Below are positions 60,555 to 64,000 of a stretch of DNA of 64,000 nt, piece after piece. The stretch lies in contig NZ_FOAM01000002.1 in the NCBI RefSeq assembly GCF_900109605.1, positions 1 to 64,000 on the forward strand, in the 5' to 3' direction. Source of the DNA: Xaviernesmea oryzae. GTDB lineage: Bacteria > Pseudomonadota > Alphaproteobacteria > Rhizobiales > Rhizobiaceae. The notes under the pieces are model-generated. The model worked only from the letters and a program-made list of their open reading frames with translations, ran no database searches and was not told the origin of the DNA. The position numbers and the translations under genes were made by a program. Position 1 is the stretch's first letter. Every line of letters begins with the position of its first letter.

Positions 60555-61877
60555 ATGCGCGCGGTCGTGGTCGTGCCGGTCATCAAGAAGACGGGCCGCG
60601 CAGCCGCCGATCAGGCCGCCGTCTCCACCCGCTCCGACGAGAGCCGGCTGGAAGAGGCCAAGGGGCTGGCGCTCGCCATCGATCTGACCGTGGTCGAGGG
60701 GTTGATCGTGCCGGTCGCCCAGCCGAAGCCGGGCACGCTGCTCGGCACCGGCAAGATCGAGGAGATCGGCCATCTCCTGATTGCCCATGATGCCGGGTTG
60801 GTGATCATGGATCACCCGCTCACCCCGGTGCAGCAGCGCAATCTCGAGAAGGAATGGAACGCCAAGGTCATCGACCGCACCGGCCTCATTCTCGAAATCT
60901 TCGGCCGCCGCGCTTCCACGAAGGAAGGCACGCTGCAGGTCGATCTCGCCCATCTCAACTATCAGAAGGGCCGGCTGGTGCGCAGCTGGACCCACCTTGA
61001 GCGCCAGCGCGGCGGCGCGGGCTTCATGGGTGGGCCGGGCGAAACGCAGATCGAGGCCGACCGCCGGCTTCTGCAGGAGCGCATCGTGCGGCTGGAGCGG
61101 GAACTGGAGCAGGTGCGTCGCACCCGCCAGCTCCACCGCGCCAAGCGCAGGAAGGTGCCGCATCCGATCGTGGCCCTGGTCGGCTATACCAATGCCGGCA
61201 AATCGACGCTGTTCAACCGCATCACCGGCGCCGGCGTTCTGGCCGAGGACATGCTGTTTGCCACGCTCGATCCGACGCTGCGCCGAATGAAGCTGCCGCA
61301 TGGCCGCACCGTCATCCTCTCCGACACCGTCGGCTTCATCTCGGATCTGCCGACCCATCTCGTCGCCGCTTTCCGCGCGACGCTGGAAGAGGTGCTGGAA
61401 GCCGACCTGATCCTGCACGTGCGCGACATGTCGGACCCCGACACGGCAGCACAGGCATCCGACGTGCTGCGAATCCTCGCCGATCTCGGCATTGACGAGA
61501 AGGCGCGCAAGGAGCGGCTGGTCGAGGTCTGGAACAAGATCGACCGACTCGATCCGGAAGCGCATGACGCGCTTTTGCAGAAGGCCGCGCATACGGAAGA
61601 CGTGAAGCCGCTTTCGGCGATGACGGGCGAGGGAGTCGATGATCTGATCGCGCTCGTCAACGACCGGCTCTCCGGTGTGATGACCGAAGGCAGCGTGACG
61701 CTGTCGCTCGACGATCTCCATCTTCTGCCCTGGATCTACGAGCATGCGCATGTCGAGGAGCGCGAAGATCTGGAAGATGGATCGGTGCGTCTGGACCTGC
61801 GCTTGGCCGCGACGGATTCGATCGAGCTGGAGCGCCGGCTCGGCCTGGTGCCAAAGACCTCCGAACATACAGAATAA
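60555..61877 (+). CDS. hflX: Ribosome-splitting GTPase HflX
   Basis: A 440-residue GTPase that splits stalled ribosomes. The N-terminal HflX domain has LPVAQPKPGTLLGTGKIEEIG-like sequence, followed by a coiled coil ending in RRTRQLHRAKRRKV and the G domain with GYTNAGKST (Walker A), DTVGFISDLP and NKID. The ATG at 60555 has no good ribosome site, and the reading frame continues upstream through a residue stretch KSSSIIPELERLRDD that resembles conserved rhizobial HflX N-termini, so the true start may be earlier and unusual. hfq-hflX linkage is standard. Confidence 0.9.
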   Translation: MRAVVVVPVIKKTGRAAADQAAVSTRSDESRLEEAKGLALAIDLTVVEGLIVPVAQPKPGTLLGTGKIEEIGHLLIAHDAGLVIMDHPLTPVQQRNLEKEWNAKVIDRTGLILEIFGRRASTKEGTLQVDLAHLNYQKGRLVRSWTHLERQRGGAGFMGGPGETQIEADRRLLQERIVRLERELEQVRRTRQLHRAKRRKVPHPIVALVGYTNAGKSTLFNRITGAGVLAEDMLFATLDPTLRRMKLPHGRTVILSDTVGFISDLPTHLVAAFRATLEEVLEADLILHVRDMSDPDTAAQASDVLRILADLGIDEKARKERLVEVWNKIDRLDPEAHDALLQKAAHTEDVKPLSAMTGEGVDDLIALVNDRLSGVMTEGSVTLSLDDLHLLPWIYEHAHVEEREDLEDGSVRLDLRLAATDSIELERRLGLVPKTSEHTE

Positions 61878-61963
61878 GGCTTCAACCTTTTGTTTCTGAA
61901 GCCGCCGAAGCGATTACGCTTCGGCAGGAAATGCTCTGACCGCCTGCCGGCGATCCCGGCAGG
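61878..61963. terminator. Cluster of three hairpins between convergent hflX and metC
   Basis: Three inverted repeats fill the 99-bp gap: GGCTTCA/TGAAGCC (61878-61884, 61897-61903), GCCGAAGCG/CGCTTCGGC (61904-61912, 61917-61925) and CCTGCCGG/CCGGCAGG (61943-61950, 61956-61963). They probably terminate both genes. Confidence 0.55.
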
Positions 61964-61976
61964 CAATAATGAGGCT

Positions 61977-63164
61977 TCAGCGCACGGAGGCCGCGGCGGC
62001 GAAGCCGGCTTCGAGGTCGCGTTGCAGGTCCTCGACATTTTCGAGCCCGACTTGCAGGCGGATGACAGGCCCTTCGCTCGGTGCTTTGGCAATGACGCGA
62101 TCGCCCAGATAGACCGGCACTGCCAGGCTCTCATAACCGCCCCAGGACCAGCCGATGCCGAACAGGCGCAACGCGTCGACGAAGGCGTGCGATTTCGCCT
62201 TGCCCGCGCCCTCGGCCTTCAGCACGAAGGAAAAGACACCCGAGGCGCCTGAGAAGTCCCGCTTCCAGATGGCGTGACCGGAGAAGCTTTCCAGCGCCGG
62301 ATGAAGAACGGCGGCCACGTCGTCGCGGCTTTCCAGCCAACGCGCCAGGGCCAAGGCGCTCCGACTATGATGCTCCAGCCGCACGCCCATGGTGCGCAGG
62401 CCGCGCAGAACCAGATAGGAGTCCTCCGGCGCGCCGCAGATGCCGAGTGTGATCATCGTCTCATGCAGGCGTGGCCAGTGCGCGGCATTGGCCGAGACGG
62501 TGCCGAGCAGAATGTCGGAATGGCCAGCCGGATATTTCGTCGAGGCATGGACCGAAATATCGACACCATGATCGAGCGGCTTGAAATAGATTGGTGTCGC
62601 CCAGGTATTGTCCATGGTGACCACGGCGTCATGCCGGTGCGCGACTTCCGAAATGGCGCGGATATCCTGCATCTCGAACGTGTTGGACCCGGGTGCTTCC
62701 GTATGCACCAGCCGGGTGTTCGGCCGCATCAGGCTTTCAATGCCGGCGCCGATGGCCGGCTCGTAATATTCGACCTCGACGCCCAGGCGCTTCAGCATCG
62801 TATTGCAGAAGTGCCGTGTCGGCCCGTAGACCGAATCGACGATGAGCGCGTGGTCGCCCGCAGCGAGGAAGCCGAGCAGCGGCACGGTGACGGCGGCAAG
62901 ACCCGAAGGCACGATAATGGTGCCGGCTGAGCCTTCCAGCGCGTCGATCGCCTCGCACAGCGCATCGGTCGTCGGCGTGCCCCTCGTGCCATAGGTATAT
63001 TTCTGCGCGCGGTTCTCCATTGCCGCCGCCGTCGGGAACAGCACGGTGGATGCGCGTACCACGGGCGGATTGACGAAGCCGTGAAACTCGGACGGACGGT
63101 TTCCGATATGGGCAAGCCGGGTGTTCACGCCTGCCGCGGCCAGGTGGTCCTTGTCGTCACTCAT
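61977..63164 (-). CDS. metC: Cystathionine beta-lyase
   Basis: Cleaves cystathionine to homocysteine, pyruvate and ammonia in methionine synthesis. The 395-residue PLP enzyme has the Schiff-base lysine in SVHASTKYPAGHSD (Lys about 209), YGTRGTPTTDAL and DNTWATPIYFKPLDHGVD, all of the Cys/Met metabolism family. ATG 63164 was chosen over an upstream TTG. It is divergent from aapJ, a pairing known from Rhizobium leguminosarum. I looked for a SAM-II-type leader upstream and saw none. Confidence 0.95.
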   Translation of the reverse strand: MSDDKDHLAAAGVNTRLAHIGNRPSEFHGFVNPPVVRASTVLFPTAAAMENRAQKYTYGTRGTPTTDALCEAIDALEGSAGTIIVPSGLAAVTVPLLGFLAAGDHALIVDSVYGPTRHFCNTMLKRLGVEVEYYEPAIGAGIESLMRPNTRLVHTEAPGSNTFEMQDIRAISEVAHRHDAVVTMDNTWATPIYFKPLDHGVDISVHASTKYPAGHSDILLGTVSANAAHWPRLHETMITLGICGAPEDSYLVLRGLRTMGVRLEHHSRSALALARWLESRDDVAAVLHPALESFSGHAIWKRDFSGASGVFSFVLKAEGAGKAKSHAFVDALRLFGIGWSWGGYESLAVPVYLGDRVIAKAPSEGPVIRLQVGLENVEDLQRDLEAGFAAAASVR

Positions 63165-63393
63165 TGCCAAAAATGCTCCATGTCACGTCCGATTTTCTAG
63201 AGACCAGCTTTGGCAGAGCGTCAAGCGCGCGCATGTCACCGAGACAATCGGAGTGCCACGTGTCGTCAAAGATATGCTTGAAGATGATCGATGATTTTTT
63301 GAGCTGACAGGCGCCTTTTCCCGTTCATCACGCTCATTTCAACAGCAATTCTGAGGAAAAAACGGGCGATGCCTGCATACAAGGCAAGCTGAC

Positions 63394-63422
63394 TTGACCC
63401 TACCGGATTTTATGGTGACATA
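63394..63422 (+). promoter_or_regulatory. Weak candidate promoter for aapJ
   Basis: TTGACC (63394-63399), 17 bases, GACATA (63417-63422), about 100 bp before aapJ. The 357-bp divergent region (63165-63521) holds no gene; an NtrC-type site would be expected from the known biology but was not seen. Confidence 0.3.
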
Positions 63423-63521
63423 GATGCCTGGACCGCGCCCGGGAGGGTGGCAGGATCGTACGAAGTCAAAGGCTTCGCAGCGGTCGTTCAGCGCAGACGA
63501 CAACATAAAAAGGGTCAAACA

Positions 63522-64000
63522 ATGGCAAACAGGATTCTGGCGGCGCTGATCGGCGCTGCGGTCGTGGGGATCAGCGCGCAGGCTTCGGCGGGCACCCTGG
63601 AAGACGTCAAGGCCAAGGGCTTCCTGCAATGCGGCGTCAACGCCAACCTGTCCGGCTTCGGCTCGCAGGATTCGTCCGGCAATTTCGCCGGCCTCGACGT
63701 GGATCTGTGCAAGGCGGTGGCCGCTGCCGTCTTCGGCGATGCCACCAAGGTGAAGTTCACCCCGCTGTCGGCCAAGGACCGTTTCCCGGCGCTTCAGTCC
63801 GGCGAAATCGACATGCTGGCGCGTAACACGACCTGGACCGCCAGCCGCGACAGCCAGCTTGGCTTCGATTTCCGTGCCATCAACTATTATGACGGCCAGG
63901 GCTTCATGGTTCGCAAGGAGCTGAACGTGAAGTCGGCGCTGGAACTTTCCGGCGCAGCCGTCTGCGTGCAGACCGGCACGACCACCGAGCTCAATCTCGC
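63522..64000 (+). CDS. aapJ: General L-amino acid ABC transporter substrate-binding protein AapJ (5' part)
   Basis: The first 159 residues of the periplasmic receptor of the Aap transporter, which takes up many L-amino acids and is central in rhizobial nutrition and symbiosis. A signal peptide ends at SAQASA-GT. The start of the mature domain LEDVKAKGFLQCGVNANLSGFGSQDSSGNFAGLDVD is typical of family 3 solute-binding proteins. AAGGGT precedes ATG 63522. The gene runs off the right edge; aapQMP should follow. Confidence 0.93.
   Translation, partial: MANRILAALIGAAVVGISAQASAGTLEDVKAKGFLQCGVNANLSGFGSQDSSGNFAGLDVDLCKAVAAAVFGDATKVKFTPLSAKDRFPALQSGEIDMLARNTTWTASRDSQLGFDFRAINYYDGQGFMVRKELNVKSALELSGAAVCVQTGTTTELNL

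Noticed and set aside
63165-63360. Possible SAM-II riboswitch before metC
   Set aside because: The leader sequence lacks the conserved pseudoknot segments; only unspecific AT-rich runs are visible.

Overview
This window is chromosomal DNA of an alphaproteobacterium, almost certainly Rhizobiaceae (Rhizobium/Agrobacterium-like). The evidence is high GC with strong GC3 bias, a fused ispDF, a PDH E1-beta that carries its own lipoyl domain, the order dusB-ntrB-ntrC-ntrY-ntrX-hfq-hflX, metC divergent from aapJ, and the order tpiA-secG-pyrG / kdsA-eno-ftsB-pdhABC-lpdA-lipA. I see no rRNA, tRNA, CRISPR array or prophage. The only mobile DNA is the end of an IS481-like element at the left edge.

Layout. 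1-347: IS end with a truncated transposase. 0.5-9.5 kb: housekeeping and small-metabolism genes (CBS protein, patatin-like protein, hisI, folE, Fe-S scaffold, yidD, D,D-carboxypeptidase, thrS, acyltransferase). 9.5-20.4 kb: conserved but poorly characterised rhizobial genes (exported beta-rich protein, nitroreductase/flavin reductase pair, DUF2336 protein, SDR, GNAT, ABC exporter, L-2-hydroxyglutarate dehydrogenase-like enzyme, VOC protein). 20.4-23.5 kb: parE and a divergent secreted hydrolase. 23.75-29.64 kb: a five-gene cluster (HAD-UbiA fusion, DprE1-like oxidase, ArnE-like small permease, extended SDR, class III aminotransferase) closed by a strong terminator. It is the best candidate here for an undescribed system: it reads as making and flipping a polyprenyl-phosphate-linked, possibly aminated, pentofuranose. 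30-37.7 kb: tpiA, secG, pyrG, a lytic transglycosylase lipoprotein, kdsA and eno. 37.9-46.8 kb: ftsB and the pyruvate dehydrogenase operon, with lpdA and lipA supplying E3 and lipoate. 47-52 kb: PhyH-like dioxygenase, P-loop kinase, COQ10-like protein, membrane protein, cinA and ispDF. 52.2-61.9 kb: the nitrogen-control cluster with hfq and hflX. 62-64 kb: metC and the start of the aap amino-acid transporter.

Functional themes. Pyruvate dehydrogenase is built from genes of one locus (pdhA/B/C, lpdA) plus lipA. Central glycolysis (tpiA, eno) and envelope synthesis (kdsA, ftsB, carboxypeptidase, transglycosylase) lie between them. Nitrogen control uses two sensor/regulator pairs; NtrX lacks the GAFTGA loop that NtrC has. 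Many gene pairs overlap by ATGA or TTGA, implying translational coupling. Starts were chosen from Shine-Dalgarno spacing and conserved N-termini, and several therefore lie inside longer open frames. All functional statements are from reading motifs by eye; no database search was run.
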